Program-made: the position numbers and the translations under genes | Notes under the pieces: model-generated | What the model saw: the letters and a program-made list of their open reading frames with translations, nothing else | What the model was told of the DNA's origin: nothing | The model's database searches: none | Assembly (NCBI GenBank): GCA_031271865.1 | Contig: JAISUW010000012.1 | Location: forward strand, 1 to 64,000 | DNA: 64,000 nucleotides | Reading direction: 5' to 3' | DNA from: Oscillospiraceae bacterium | GTDB taxonomy: Bacteria; Bacillota; Clostridia; Oscillospirales; Acutalibacteraceae | Part shown: in pieces, positions 37,542 to 46,716 of the stretch | How positions within the stretch are numbered: position 1 is the stretch's first letter | Layout: every line of letters begins with the position of its first letter

Positions 37542-38404
37542 CCCCCGATTGCGTTCATATTACGTGCGGAAAGACTGTCTGCCGCAGATAGATTGTGTCC
37601 CTTCGGCTTTGCAAGAAGGGCTTCCCGTAAAACTTCCTTATAATCTTTGCCCCGCAAAGGAAACTCTTGCGAGGAATGTAGGCAGGGCTTCACCTTGCCG
37701 TCACAGGTGACGCGCAATCGGTTGCACGCCGTACAAAACGGATGGGATAAAACCGCTATCCCTTCTTCTACCGGTAGGTAATGCGCCCGTGCATAGTCCG
37801 CTGTCTTGCCAATCGGCATCAGTTCTATTAGACGAAAAGCAAAACCATTCCGGTCCGCAAAGGCGCGAAGTTTAGGTATTTCCCCTTCGTTAATTCCGCG
37901 TTGGGGGACGCAGTTGAGTTTAACTGCGTTTAGCTGCGTTGCGTTAAACGCAGCCTCCGCAGCGGCAATTCCCCGCAGCACATCTGTTACATCGCCGCCG
38001 CAAGTAATCCGGGCATAAATAGCCGGGTCGAGGGCATCCAAACTGATATTGATCCGCTGCACCCCGGCGGAACTGAGTTCAGCTGCGAACTTGTCTAACA
38101 GAGTTCCGTTGGTAGTTAAGCACAGTTCAGTTATACCCGGTACAGCTGCAATCCGGCGGCAGATTTCGACGATACCCTTTCGTACCAAGGGTTCCCCGCC
38201 GGTGACGCGCACTTTTGTGATACCTATTTCCGCGGCTGCACGAACAATGTCAGAGATCTCCTCTACAGATAAAATGTCTTGATGCCGCAACGTGGTTACA
38301 CCCTCCGGAGGCATACAATAGCGGCAACGCAGGTTGCACTTGTCTGTGACGGACAAGCGCAGATAGGTGATGTTTCTGCCAAAGCTGTCTTTCATATGCG
38401 CCAA
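37538..38404 (-). CDS. moaA: GTP 3',8-cyclase MoaA (short form)
   Basis: Radical SAM CNLRCRYC, C-terminal cluster FCTACNRLRVTCDGKVKPCL, terminal GG. Confidence 0.92.
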   Translation of the reverse strand: MAHMKDSFGRNITYLRLSVTDKCNLRCRYCMPPEGVTTLRHQDILSVEEISDIVRAAAEIGITKVRVTGGEPLVRKGIVEICRRIAAVPGITELCLTTNGTLLDKFAAELSSAGVQRINISLDALDPAIYARITCGGDVTDVLRGIAAAEAAFNATQLNAVKLNCVPQRGINEGEIPKLRAFADRNGFAFRLIELMPIGKTADYARAHYLPVEEGIAVLSHPFCTACNRLRVTCDGKVKPCLHSSQEFPLRGKDYKEVLREALLAKPKGHNLSAADSLSARNMNAIGG

Positions 38405-39609
38405 GCCTTCACAATTGTACCTGCCGGGAGGGGAGGGGAGTCGCCGGGTATCTCCGCGATTAAATCACATTCGCGGAAGGAGGACAATGCTCCGCCGCTC
38501 TGGAGTATGAAAGCCTCAAAGTATGCTTCGCCCTGCACAAATACCATTTGTCCGCGAAGGAGCCGTACGCGGCCCGAGGACTTCGTGAAGTTTTGCAGGA
38601 GCTTCACTTCTATTGGTTCGGGGAAAGTGTTTTCCCTTCCTGTCAAGCGCAGGAGATAGGGACGCGCTACAAATTGAAGCGCCATAAGAGCAGAGCCGGG
38701 GTTCCCGGAGAGCATAAGCAGGAGCTTTCCGTCTTTTTGCGCGGCGACCATAGCACCGCCGGGTTTAATCATAGCCTTGCGGAAGAGGACTTCCGCGCCG
38801 CACTTCTCAGCCGCAGCCACGCAGAAGTCATAGTCGCCGACGGATGCGCCGCCGGTAGACACCACCACATCGCAAAGCGGCAATGCTTTACTGAGTTCCG
38901 TCGCGAACAAATCGGGGTCATCCGGTATGACGGAAAAAGGCACTGCCGAAATACCCATATCCTCTAAGGCGCCGATGAGGGAAACCAAACCGCTGTTGTA
39001 TATCTTCCCGGGCGGGAGTGGTTCACCGGGGGAAATCAGCTCGCTTCCTGTATTGATAATCAACGCTTTGGGTGCATTAAAAACAGAAACAGTCGAATGC
39101 CCGACGGCTGTTATCAGCCCCAATAGTGCGGGCGTGAGTACAGCCCCTTTGCGTGCAATGACAGCTCCCTGCGGGATGTCCTCTCCGGCGAGGATGATGT
39201 CAGTTCCGGGCTTAACCGGCTTAGAAAGAGTTACAGTCTCAGCTGTGAACACTGTCTTCTCATATTTGATGGTGCAATCTGCGCCGGGCGGAAGCATCCC
39301 GCCTGTCAGAATTTTAGCGGCATAGCCTGCCGACAGCTGTACGGTTGGCACATCTCCGCAGGCAATCTCTTCCGTAATGCGCAGGGTAACAGGTTCACCG
39401 GCAGATGCTCCGGCCGTATCGCAACCTCGGAAAGCATAACCATCAAAAGGCGATCGGTGAAAGGGCGGAATGGGAATAGAAGCATACAAATCCTCCGCAA
39501 GAATTCGCCCTCGTCCTTCGGTTACCGCAACGCTTTCGGTTTGCATAATAATGGAGGGCAGGGCAAGCAGCATTTGCTGTGCTTCTTCATATGGAACACC
39601 GATTCGCAT
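38392..39609 (-). CDS. moeA: Molybdopterin molybdotransferase MoeA
   Basis: SPFDGYAFRG, GGMLPPGADCTIKYE, VVSTGGASVGDYD, LSGNPGSALMAL. Confidence 0.93.
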   Translation of the reverse strand: MRIGVPYEEAQQMLLALPSIIMQTESVAVTEGRGRILAEDLYASIPIPPFHRSPFDGYAFRGCDTAGASAGEPVTLRITEEIACGDVPTVQLSAGYAAKILTGGMLPPGADCTIKYEKTVFTAETVTLSKPVKPGTDIILAGEDIPQGAVIARKGAVLTPALLGLITAVGHSTVSVFNAPKALIINTGSELISPGEPLPPGKIYNSGLVSLIGALEDMGISAVPFSVIPDDPDLFATELSKALPLCDVVVSTGGASVGDYDFCVAAAEKCGAEVLFRKAMIKPGGAMVAAQKDGKLLLMLSGNPGSALMALQFVARPYLLRLTGRENTFPEPIEVKLLQNFTKSSGRVRLLRGQMVFVQGEAYFEAFILQSGGALSSFRECDLIAEIPGDSPPLPAGTIVKAWRI

Positions 39610-39612
39610 GGG

Positions 39613-40239
39613 TTAAGCCTCCGATCGTTTTCCGTTTTCTAAGTGTATGATTTCGCAACAGAGTAGTTCGGCAAAGCGTGGGGTGTGTGTAGCAATGATA
39701 AGCGTGCAATCCGTTTCTTTTAGATACGTTTCCAATACATTTGCTACTAACTCTACTGAAGAGCGGTCCTGCGCCGATATAGGCTCATCCAATAGGAGGA
39801 GCTTGTGCGAACGAATAAGCATACGCGCAAGACACAAGCGTTGCTTCTCCCCACCGGAAAGGGTTTTTGCGTTTTGTGCAGCTAGTGCAGACAGTCCCAT
39901 AGTGACCAAGATATCCCGCGCCGCTTTTTTGTCACACCCCGCAAGCGTAACATTTGACAACACGCTTGTGTCAAATATATAGGGCGTTTGCGGCAGATAA
40001 CCGCAATTGTTGCGCAAATCGTCAGGCAGCATAATGCTCCCGCTGTCGGGCGTCAGCAAACCTGCAATCAGCCTTAATAGCGTACTCTTCCCCGAGCCAT
40101 TGGGTCCCATCAAAGCATAGCGGTTGCCTTGCAGAAAAGTGAGGCTCTCCGGTAAGTCCAGTACGGTACGACCTTGGTAGGATTTTTGGATTGAATTCAA
40201 TTCAATTGAATTCAATCCAATTGAATGCAATTCATTCAT
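39613..40239 (-). CDS. tupC: ABC transporter ATP-binding protein, TupC-like (tungstate/molybdate)
   Basis: GPNGSGKST, LSGGEKQRLCLARM, LLLDEP; overlaps TupB-like permease. Confidence 0.82.
   Translation of the reverse strand: MNELHSIGLNSIELNSIQKSYQGRTVLDLPESLTFLQGNRYALMGPNGSGKSTLLRLIAGLLTPDSGSIMLPDDLRNNCGYLPQTPYIFDTSVLSNVTLAGCDKKAARDILVTMGLSALAAQNAKTLSGGEKQRLCLARMLIRSHKLLLLDEPISAQDRSSVELVANVLETYLKETDCTLIIATHTPRFAELLCCEIIHLENGKRSEA
40186..40230 (-). repeat. In-frame 15-bp tandem repeat (three units) at the tupC N-terminus
   Basis: TTGCATTCAATTGGA / TTGAATTCAATTGAA / TTGAATTCAATCCAA encoding LHSIG-LNSIE-LNSIQ. Confidence 0.85.
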
Positions 40240-40912
40240 CCGCCCTCACCCCCCAAGCTCCCAAAGCCATAATCCCAAACGAAATCAAGAGCAGCAGAAT
40301 CCCCAACGCGCCCGCCATCTTAAAGTCGCCCATATTGGTTTCTAGGACAATGGCGGTCGTCATCACCCGCGTTTTGCCGGCGATATTGCCGCCGCATATC
40401 TGTGCAGCGCCGACCTCGGAGAGGCACTGGCCGAAAGTGAGGCAGACAATAGACACGAAGCTCTTGCGGCACTCATGAAGGGTACGGCCAAGCAAACGGC
40501 ATCTACGCAGCCCGATGCCGTAGGCTGTTTCTCGAATGGCTTCTGCGGAGGATGCAATCACGCTCTGTGTTAGACCGGCAGCGATGGGAACACCCAGCAT
40601 GATTTGCGCCGTTACCATGGCACCGACGCTGTAAAGCAGCTTATACTGTCCCAAAGGACCTGAGCGCGAGAGCAGAAAAAACGCCGCCAATCCTGCCAGC
40701 ACAGGCGGAAGTCCCATGAGCGTACGGCATATGCGCACCAGAAACTTGCGTCCCGGGAAGCGATACAGCCCCAACGCCGCCCCGCCGGGAATGCCGAGGG
40801 CGGCGGAGAGAACGGTACTTGTCAGGCAAAGGCGCAGTGTAGTGTACACAATCCCGCGCAATTCGCCGTCCGGTCCGGTCAGGAGCTGCCATAGTTCTTG
40901 AAAGGTCTGCAT
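40232..40912 (-). CDS. tupB: ABC transporter permease, TupB-like
   Basis: LSEVGAAQICGGNIAGKTRVMTTAIVLET EAA-loop pattern of the tungstate permease family. Confidence 0.82.
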   Translation of the reverse strand: MQTFQELWQLLTGPDGELRGIVYTTLRLCLTSTVLSAALGIPGGAALGLYRFPGRKFLVRICRTLMGLPPVLAGLAAFFLLSRSGPLGQYKLLYSVGAMVTAQIMLGVPIAAGLTQSVIASSAEAIRETAYGIGLRRCRLLGRTLHECRKSFVSIVCLTFGQCLSEVGAAQICGGNIAGKTRVMTTAIVLETNMGDFKMAGALGILLLLISFGIMALGAWGVRADE

Positions 40913-40915
40913 TGT

Positions 40916-41869
40916 TTACGCCGCCAGGGGTAGAGTGGTAGCTTCTTCTGTTGGGGCATCCGGTTCAGTGTTGGATGTGACCGGTACGGTTAGGCTTTCG
41001 GCAGGCATCGTGAAGAAGAGCTGTTCGCCGTATTCATTCACGCCATATTCATCTATGAGCTTATAGCCTTCCGCAGAAGTAATCCACTCGATGAAAGCCT
41101 GTGCGCCGGCGATATTGGTATCCGGCCACTTCTCCGGAGAGATAGCAAGCAGGGAGTAGGTGTTCTTCAATTCGTCGTTTTTCTCTAAAAGCATCGCAAG
41201 CTGGGACTTCTGCTCGTGTGCAAGGTAAGTTGCTTTGTCGGTCAGGGTGTACGCTTGTTGTTCTGCTGCCATGTTCAGCACGGCGCCCATGCCCTGTCCC
41301 GCGGAGACATACCAGTCGCCTGCCGGGGTAATGCCGGCAGTATCCCAGATTTTCAGCTCCGCTTTGTGTGTGCCGGAGTCATCGCCGCGGGAAATGAAAG
41401 TGCTGCTGCTTTCGGCAATTTTCTTCAGGGCTTCGGAAGCACTGGTGGCAGATGCTACACCTGCCGGGTCATTCGCCGGACCTACAATCACAAAGTAATT
41501 ATACATGAAAGGAATCCGTGCCGGAGACCAGCCCTCGGCGAGGAACTCTTCTTCCGAGGCTTTGGAGTGCACAAGAAGCAAGTCTGCATCCCCTGTGCGG
41601 CCTTTTTCAATGGCGGCACCGGAACCAGCAGAGGTAATCTCAACGGTATAGCCGGTCGCGGCTTCAAATACAGGGACAATCGCAGGCAACAAGCCGGAGT
41701 CATTGACGGAGGTCGTGGTGGAGAGCCGAATCACAGGATTTTCGGGGATAATAACTGGTTCGGTTGTGGAGGCTTCGGTTAAGCCGTCGCCATCGAGTGC
41801 TTTTTCGCCGCAGGCAAAGAGGGAAAAGGCAAGGAGGAGGGACAGGAGTAGCGCTAAGGTCTTTTTCAT
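40916..41869 (-). CDS. tupA: Tungstate/molybdate ABC transporter substrate-binding lipoprotein, TupA-like
   Basis: Lipobox LFAC, LSTTTSVNDSGLL, DADLLLVHSKASEEEF, FMYNYFVIVGPANDPAGV, SRGDDSGTH. Confidence 0.87.
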   Translation of the reverse strand: MKKTLALLLSLLLAFSLFACGEKALDGDGLTEASTTEPVIIPENPVIRLSTTTSVNDSGLLPAIVPVFEAATGYTVEITSAGSGAAIEKGRTGDADLLLVHSKASEEEFLAEGWSPARIPFMYNYFVIVGPANDPAGVASATSASEALKKIAESSSTFISRGDDSGTHKAELKIWDTAGITPAGDWYVSAGQGMGAVLNMAAEQQAYTLTDKATYLAHEQKSQLAMLLEKNDELKNTYSLLAISPEKWPDTNIAGAQAFIEWITSAEGYKLIDEYGVNEYGEQLFFTMPAESLTVPVTSNTEPDAPTEEATTLPLAA

Positions 41870-41904
41870 GGTGATGCTCCCATTCGTTTGTATTAGCACA
41901 GCTT

Positions 41905-42588
41905 CTACAAAAGCTGTATGGTGCGGTATTCTTGGCGCAGAAAATCAACGCTGAGGACGCAGTCGGTGAGGGACTTTCCTTTGCCGCAGAGCAGTTTTAC
42001 AGTTTCTGCAACTTGCAGGGCGGCGGCAGCCATAGGCGAGAATGCCGGTGAGCCGTTGACGGGGGTCTCTTCCACTTCCGGGGGACAGATTCGGTCATAT
42101 GTGCCGCTGTTGGGGAGTATGACGGTGACTTGGGCGTCCCAGCCGCTGATGGCGGCGGTAATCAGCGGGATTCCCAGATTCGCGCAAACAGCAATCAGCA
42201 TTCGCCGCTCACAGAGTTCCCCGGCACAGTCCAGAACTACGTCATTCCCCTCTAAGAGAGTATGGGCGGTTTCTGTCAGAACATATGCAGGCACGGCAGT
42301 AAAATCCGTTTCCGGGTTCACTTCAGCCAGACGTCGGGCGGCTTCTTGGGCTTTGTTCTTTCCCAGCGTGACTTGTGTGGCGAGCAGTTGCCGGTTCAGA
42401 TTCTGCACTTCAAATACATCGCCGTCAGCGGCAGTGATGTGTCCGATGCCAAGCCGCGCCAGAGCCTCCAATACAAAACCGCCCAAGGCCCCGCATCCGA
42501 CGACGAAAACACGCGACTGCCGGAGCTTGTCCATATCGGCAGCAGTAAGTGCACCTTTGTTTCCTTCATATCGTAACGGATTTTCCAT
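41905..42588 (-). CDS. ThiF/MoeB/HesA-family E1-like adenylyltransferase
   Basis: VFVVGCGALGGFVLEALARLGIG, DGDVFEVQNLNRQ, VLDCAGE; lacks the paired CxxC zinc motifs. Confidence 0.9.
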   Translation of the reverse strand: MENPLRYEGNKGALTAADMDKLRQSRVFVVGCGALGGFVLEALARLGIGHITAADGDVFEVQNLNRQLLATQVTLGKNKAQEAARRLAEVNPETDFTAVPAYVLTETAHTLLEGNDVVLDCAGELCERRMLIAVCANLGIPLITAAISGWDAQVTVILPNSGTYDRICPPEVEETPVNGSPAFSPMAAAALQVAETVKLLCGKGKSLTDCVLSVDFLRQEYRTIQLL

Positions 42589-42646
42589 ACAATCGCCTAC
42601 AAAAAATGATTAGTGTCAGCAGCTCACAATTCACCATTCCGTACGC

Positions 42647-42901
42647 TCATCCGCCGCCGCAGATGGGCAGGTATTGCACCAAGTCACCGTCGGCGAGTTT
42701 GGTATTCCAAGCCTTGAGCATGAGTATCCCGGTAGCGTTAACCGCAACCAGCATAATCTTTGCCGCTTTATATGCTTCTGCGCCGAAGGTTGTTTTGATG
42801 TGTGTCAAGGTGTCTTTGACGGTATTGACTGTCAGGTTCTCTTCTTCAGGCAGTCCCAAATCATGCAAACGCCCGCGGTATTGCACTTTTACAGCAGCCA
42901 T
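42647..42901 (-). CDS. MoaD/ThiS-family sulfur-carrier protein
   Basis: Short beta-grasp protein with C-terminal GGG; start overlaps the AOR stop (TAATG). Confidence 0.85.
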   Translation of the reverse strand: MAAVKVQYRGRLHDLGLPEEENLTVNTVKDTLTHIKTTFGAEAYKAAKIMLVAVNATGILMLKAWNTKLADGDLVQYLPICGGG

Positions 42902-44835
42902 TATGCGACCTCCTCTTGCTCGTCCAGCACATAGAGTAAATCCGACATCCCGAGCTTCTTGAGTGTGCGCCGCGTAGGACAACCGTTCTTGTCCCAGCCA
43001 CGCGCTCTGTAGTAAATCGGAAGCATCTTGTCGATGGGAACCGTTGTGTCATGACCGCCGTACTTCTGGAAGTCCTTTGTCAGACGCTTGGGGAGGGCAT
43101 CCTGCTTGCCGGTTAAGCCTTCCCTGACGTTAAATAATCGCTCGACGTTGTAGCAGCGTTCCCCCGTGCGAATAAAGTCGCCGGTAGTCATGTGCATCCC
43201 GGTACAGCGGTGAAAGGACTCCGCATGCGGCATCAGGAAGAAAGTATTGAATTGCAGAACCAAGGGGAATTTCAGGAGGAGCCGAATCACAGGACCGGTG
43301 AAGCTCGCGATAAAGCCAATGGAGCGAGTGATGATGTGATTGGGACCTAGCTTAAAGAGAATATTCGGTATAAAGGTCTGTCCGGAGAAGAGGCAGCAGC
43401 CCACCAAGGATATGGCATCCAAGGCGTTCTGTAAAAACACCACCCAGTCCGGTTTTGCCCAGCGTTTGGTCGGGCGGATGGAAAGCACACCGATAGACTC
43501 GACCAAAGCACCATAGCCGCCGTTCAAGTGGCAACCGCCGCGGTTGGAAGTGGCATAGCCAAGACCCATGCCTACACTGCGGCGCGGTTCGTAGGCTGCG
43601 AGTTCCATGCCCTTGGCGTGGATAGCGAAGTCCTCTCCGCCGTATTTGCGGGAGAGCCACTTGGAACCTTTGCCGAGTTCGGCATAGATGCCCTCGGCAT
43701 TGGCGATTTTGTAGATAACCTCCTCAAGGTTATCGGCTTTGCCGAAGCGCACACCGAAGTCCGCTAAGCCTTTCTCATAGAGCTCCATGGCAAAAGCAAT
43801 CGTGGAGGCGCAGGAGATGGTATCAATACCGAGAATGTCGCAGACATAATTAAGCCTTATTACCAAATCAATGTCATGCAGTCCCATGTTCGGTCCGAAC
43901 AGCCCGAGAGTCTCATATTCCGGACCTTTAACCTCCTTGTTCTCCAAGCGCACCCGCCGTTCGCAGCGGATAGGACAGGAAACACAGGAACCGTTGCGCG
44001 TTAAGCGCGTTTCCGCGAGGGTTTCGCCGCTGACCTTGTCGGCCGCATCGTAGTGTCCGCTTTCGAAGTTCTTGGTAGGCAGCGCGTTCATGGAATTGGC
44101 TTTGTTTACCAACCCCGCGCTGCCGTAGCGCGGCAAGGCATCCCCGGTCATGGAGTGGTTCTGTAAGAAACGAATCCACTTTTTATTATAGGCATAAAAG
44201 CGTTCCGGTTGGGCGACAGGGATTTCCTTTGTCCCATAGGCTACTAAGCCCTTGAGCTTCTTAGAGCCGAAGATGGCACCGATGCCGCAGCGTCCCGCCA
44301 TGCGTTCCCCGCTGGCTAAGCCAGCGTAGGAGACTTTATTCTCGCCGGCGGGACCGATCATGAGTTTGCCATAGGGTTTCGGCAAATGCTCCTGCGCGGC
44401 CTCCGTGTCCTTTCCCCAAAGCTCCGCGGCATCACGGAAGGCAATTTCACCATCTAAGATTTCCAGATAGCATGGAGCATCAGAAGCGCCCATTATAATT
44501 ACACCGTCGAAGCCGGCGCGGCGCAGCATCATCCCGAAAGTGCCCCCGCAATTGGAGGTAGCAATGCCGCCGGTGAGGACATTCTTCGCGCAGAGGTTGA
44601 AGCGGCTTGTACTGGGTGCCCCGCTGCCTGTAAGGGGACCGGTATTTACCACCACCACGGAGGCAGGATCAAAGACATCTGTATGTGACGGCATGAATTC
44701 AAACAAAAGGCGGGATCCCAAGCTCTTGCCGCCGACAAATTTTTTGAAAAAGTCTTTTGGGATGGGGTACGGTTCCCAAGTCTTATCTGTGAGATTTACG
44801 ATTGCATAAAGCGGTAAGGGATAGTTGGTTTTCAT
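42901..44835 (-). CDS. Aldehyde:ferredoxin oxidoreductase family protein (tungsten-bis-pterin, [4Fe-4S])
   Basis: GGKSLGSRLLFE, NTGPLTGSGAPSTSRFN, CVSCPIRC cluster ligands, DAISLVGCCLF distal ligand motif. Confidence 0.95.
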   Translation of the reverse strand: MKTNYPLPLYAIVNLTDKTWEPYPIPKDFFKKFVGGKSLGSRLLFEFMPSHTDVFDPASVVVVNTGPLTGSGAPSTSRFNLCAKNVLTGGIATSNCGGTFGMMLRRAGFDGVIIMGASDAPCYLEILDGEIAFRDAAELWGKDTEAAQEHLPKPYGKLMIGPAGENKVSYAGLASGERMAGRCGIGAIFGSKKLKGLVAYGTKEIPVAQPERFYAYNKKWIRFLQNHSMTGDALPRYGSAGLVNKANSMNALPTKNFESGHYDAADKVSGETLAETRLTRNGSCVSCPIRCERRVRLENKEVKGPEYETLGLFGPNMGLHDIDLVIRLNYVCDILGIDTISCASTIAFAMELYEKGLADFGVRFGKADNLEEVIYKIANAEGIYAELGKGSKWLSRKYGGEDFAIHAKGMELAAYEPRRSVGMGLGYATSNRGGCHLNGGYGALVESIGVLSIRPTKRWAKPDWVVFLQNALDAISLVGCCLFSGQTFIPNILFKLGPNHIITRSIGFIASFTGPVIRLLLKFPLVLQFNTFFLMPHAESFHRCTGMHMTTGDFIRTGERCYNVERLFNVREGLTGKQDALPKRLTKDFQKYGGHDTTVPIDKMLPIYYRARGWDKNGCPTRRTLKKLGMSDLLYVLDEQEEVA

Positions 44836-45290
44836 TTTGCTGCCTCCGCAGTTGCCTTTGCCTCCGGTGGAAGCGCCGGGGATTGCATTTCTATCAGGCG
44901 TAAGGGGCATATCTTCATGCACTGCGCACAGCCGACGCACTTCGCCGGATTGGAGAGCGCGGCATGGACACGGATGTCGCCCTTGAACTGCGGCAGTGTC
45001 AAGGCAAGCGCATCAAAGGGGCAGATGTCCACGCACATGCGGCACGCGGAGCAATCTTCGGTTCGGATAGCGGGTTTCGGCCATTCTTTGCGGGGGATTC
45101 TGGGCGGTATGGCACCGCGTGCGTCCCGAATCGCACTCTTCGGGCAGCCTCGAGCGCACACACCGCATTCTACACAGCGCTTCGGATTAATTGTGTGAAC
45201 TCTCCCGCGCTCCCCGCTGATAGCCATAACCGGGCAGAGGCGCGCACAGGCTGTACAGCCGGAGCATGTTTCTGAAATTGAATAGGCCAT
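44832..45290 (-). CDS. Polyferredoxin with four [4Fe-4S] motifs (AOR partner)
   Basis: CSGCTACARLCP, CVECGVCARGCP, CSACRMCVDICP, CVGCAQCMKICP. Confidence 0.93.
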   Translation of the reverse strand: MAYSISETCSGCTACARLCPVMAISGERGRVHTINPKRCVECGVCARGCPKSAIRDARGAIPPRIPRKEWPKPAIRTEDCSACRMCVDICPFDALALTLPQFKGDIRVHAALSNPAKCVGCAQCMKICPLRLIEMQSPALPPEAKATAEAAK

Positions 45291-45320
45291 GCAAAAACCG
45301 CCTTTCTTTTTAACAGAATT

Positions 45321-45349
45321 ATTATACACCGTTTCCAAGCGTTTTGCAA
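45321..45349 (-). promoter_or_regulatory. Promoter TTGCAA-N17-TATAAT for the AOR operon
   Basis: -35 at 45344-45349, -10 at 45321-45326. Confidence 0.7.
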
Positions 45350-45425
45350 TAGGGGTTTTTATTATTTTTCTCAAAATCATACAAGGAAGCGTACGAATCC
45401 GTTTTCAAATCAACAAACATAAAAA

Positions 45426-45450
45426 ACAGAACCGCCCAAAGGCGGTTCTG
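45426..45450 (-). terminator. Rho-independent terminator
   Basis: Minus strand ACAGAACCGCC-TTTG-GGCGGTTCTGT followed by TTTTT. Confidence 0.85.
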
Positions 45451-45589
45451 TCTGTGTGCCGGATAGTCAACCGTATGCCGGAGTTCTTCAGGAGGCATGG
45501 GATGCGGGGCAGAAATCCAGTTTCATGCTTGCATTATGCACCCGGGTCGTCCGAGACTGGAAGCGGTACAAAAACCGCCGCCGGGCTGA

Positions 45590-45868
45590 TTAGCCGTTCT
45601 CCCTCTGGCGTGCGAAGCACTCGGAGCAGTACACCGGGCGGTCTTCACGCGGACGGAAAGGAATGCGTGCCACGCCGCCGCAACCGGCGCAAGTCGCTTC
45701 GAACATTTCGCGTTCGTTGCGGCTGCCGTTTTTGCGTGCATCACGGCAGGACTTGCAACGCTGGGGCTCATTCTCAAAGCCTTTCTCAGCGTAGAAATCC
45801 TGCTCGCCGGCGGTGAAAGTGAATTCGTTGCCGCAGTCCTTGCAGATGAGGGTTTTGTCTTCGAACAT
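45590..45868 (-). CDS. Zinc-ribbon domain-containing protein
   Basis: CKDCGNEF...RCKSCRDARK...CAGCGG...VYCSECF. Confidence 0.85.
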   Translation of the reverse strand: MFEDKTLICKDCGNEFTFTAGEQDFYAEKGFENEPQRCKSCRDARKNGSRNEREMFEATCAGCGGVARIPFRPREDRPVYCSECFARQRENG

Positions 45869-45998
45869 TTGCCATACCTCGCTTGAAAAAAAGATTTTTA
45901 ATATGCATTCAGGGTTGTTCAAGCCCGGATTGCCCAAAAAGGGTGCCGGTAACTCCCGGCCGGGTACCGATACCAATTGTATCGGGTGGGGCGGCTAT

Positions 45999-46568
45999 TC
46001 ATTCCGCCGGGGGGCGCATTTTCTTGCGGATGCGCTGCATCGCGTTATCCACTGCTTTGGAGGAAGTCCCCAGACGGGCAGCCGTCTCTGCGTAACTCTC
46101 ACCGGAGAGATACCCTTCCGCGACTTGCAACTCCAATGCTGTCAACTCCGAGCGCAGACGCTGCATCATGGCATGGGTTTCCTCTATGCTTTGGAAAAGA
46201 TCCTCCGCACTCTCCGCAGTATCGGCGATGACCGCTTCGTCTATCGGCATCTCCCGTAAGGCACGGCGGCGGCGCAAAAGGTCGCGCATACGGTTTGAGA
46301 TGACTGTGTAGGCGAAAGTGCTGAACGCCGCGCCTTCTTCAAAGCTGAACGCTGCCGCAGCTTTGAGGAGTGCCAACATCCCTTCCTGTGCAAGATCTTC
46401 GATAAGCAAACCGGTGTTCTTGGAAAAGTCTGCCGCACGGGAAAAGACCATTGGCGTGAGGCGGGTAATGAGTTCGGTATAGGCACTCTGATCGCCCGAA
46501 CGGGCTCGTGCAAGGAGTTCTTCCTCTGTATTACTGTTCGCGGCGCTTATACCTGCAACCCTCCGCAT
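45999..46568 (-). CDS. RNA polymerase sigma-70 family factor (SigH-like)
   Basis: EDLAQEGMLALLKAAAAFSFEEGAAFSTFAY region 2; region 4 HTH SYAETAARLGTSSKAVDNAMQRIRKKM. Confidence 0.88.
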   Translation of the reverse strand: MRRVAGISAANSNTEEELLARARSGDQSAYTELITRLTPMVFSRAADFSKNTGLLIEDLAQEGMLALLKAAAAFSFEEGAAFSTFAYTVISNRMRDLLRRRRALREMPIDEAVIADTAESAEDLFQSIEETHAMMQRLRSELTALELQVAEGYLSGESYAETAARLGTSSKAVDNAMQRIRKKMRPPAE

Positions 46569-46716
46569 CAGAAAGAATCAAGAATCCGTTTGCACTTGCT
46601 CTTATATCTTACCACATTTCCACGCTTTTGTCAACTACAATTTGTATCTTTTACGAAGTTTTTTGTAAATTTTTACAGACAAGATGCGAAAATTGTCGAA
46701 CGCTTACGATTTACCA

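Noticed and set aside
45291-45320. Possible Moco/Tuco riboswitch before the AOR operon
   Set aside because: Leader after the TATAAT is only about 25 nt, with no room for the aptamer.
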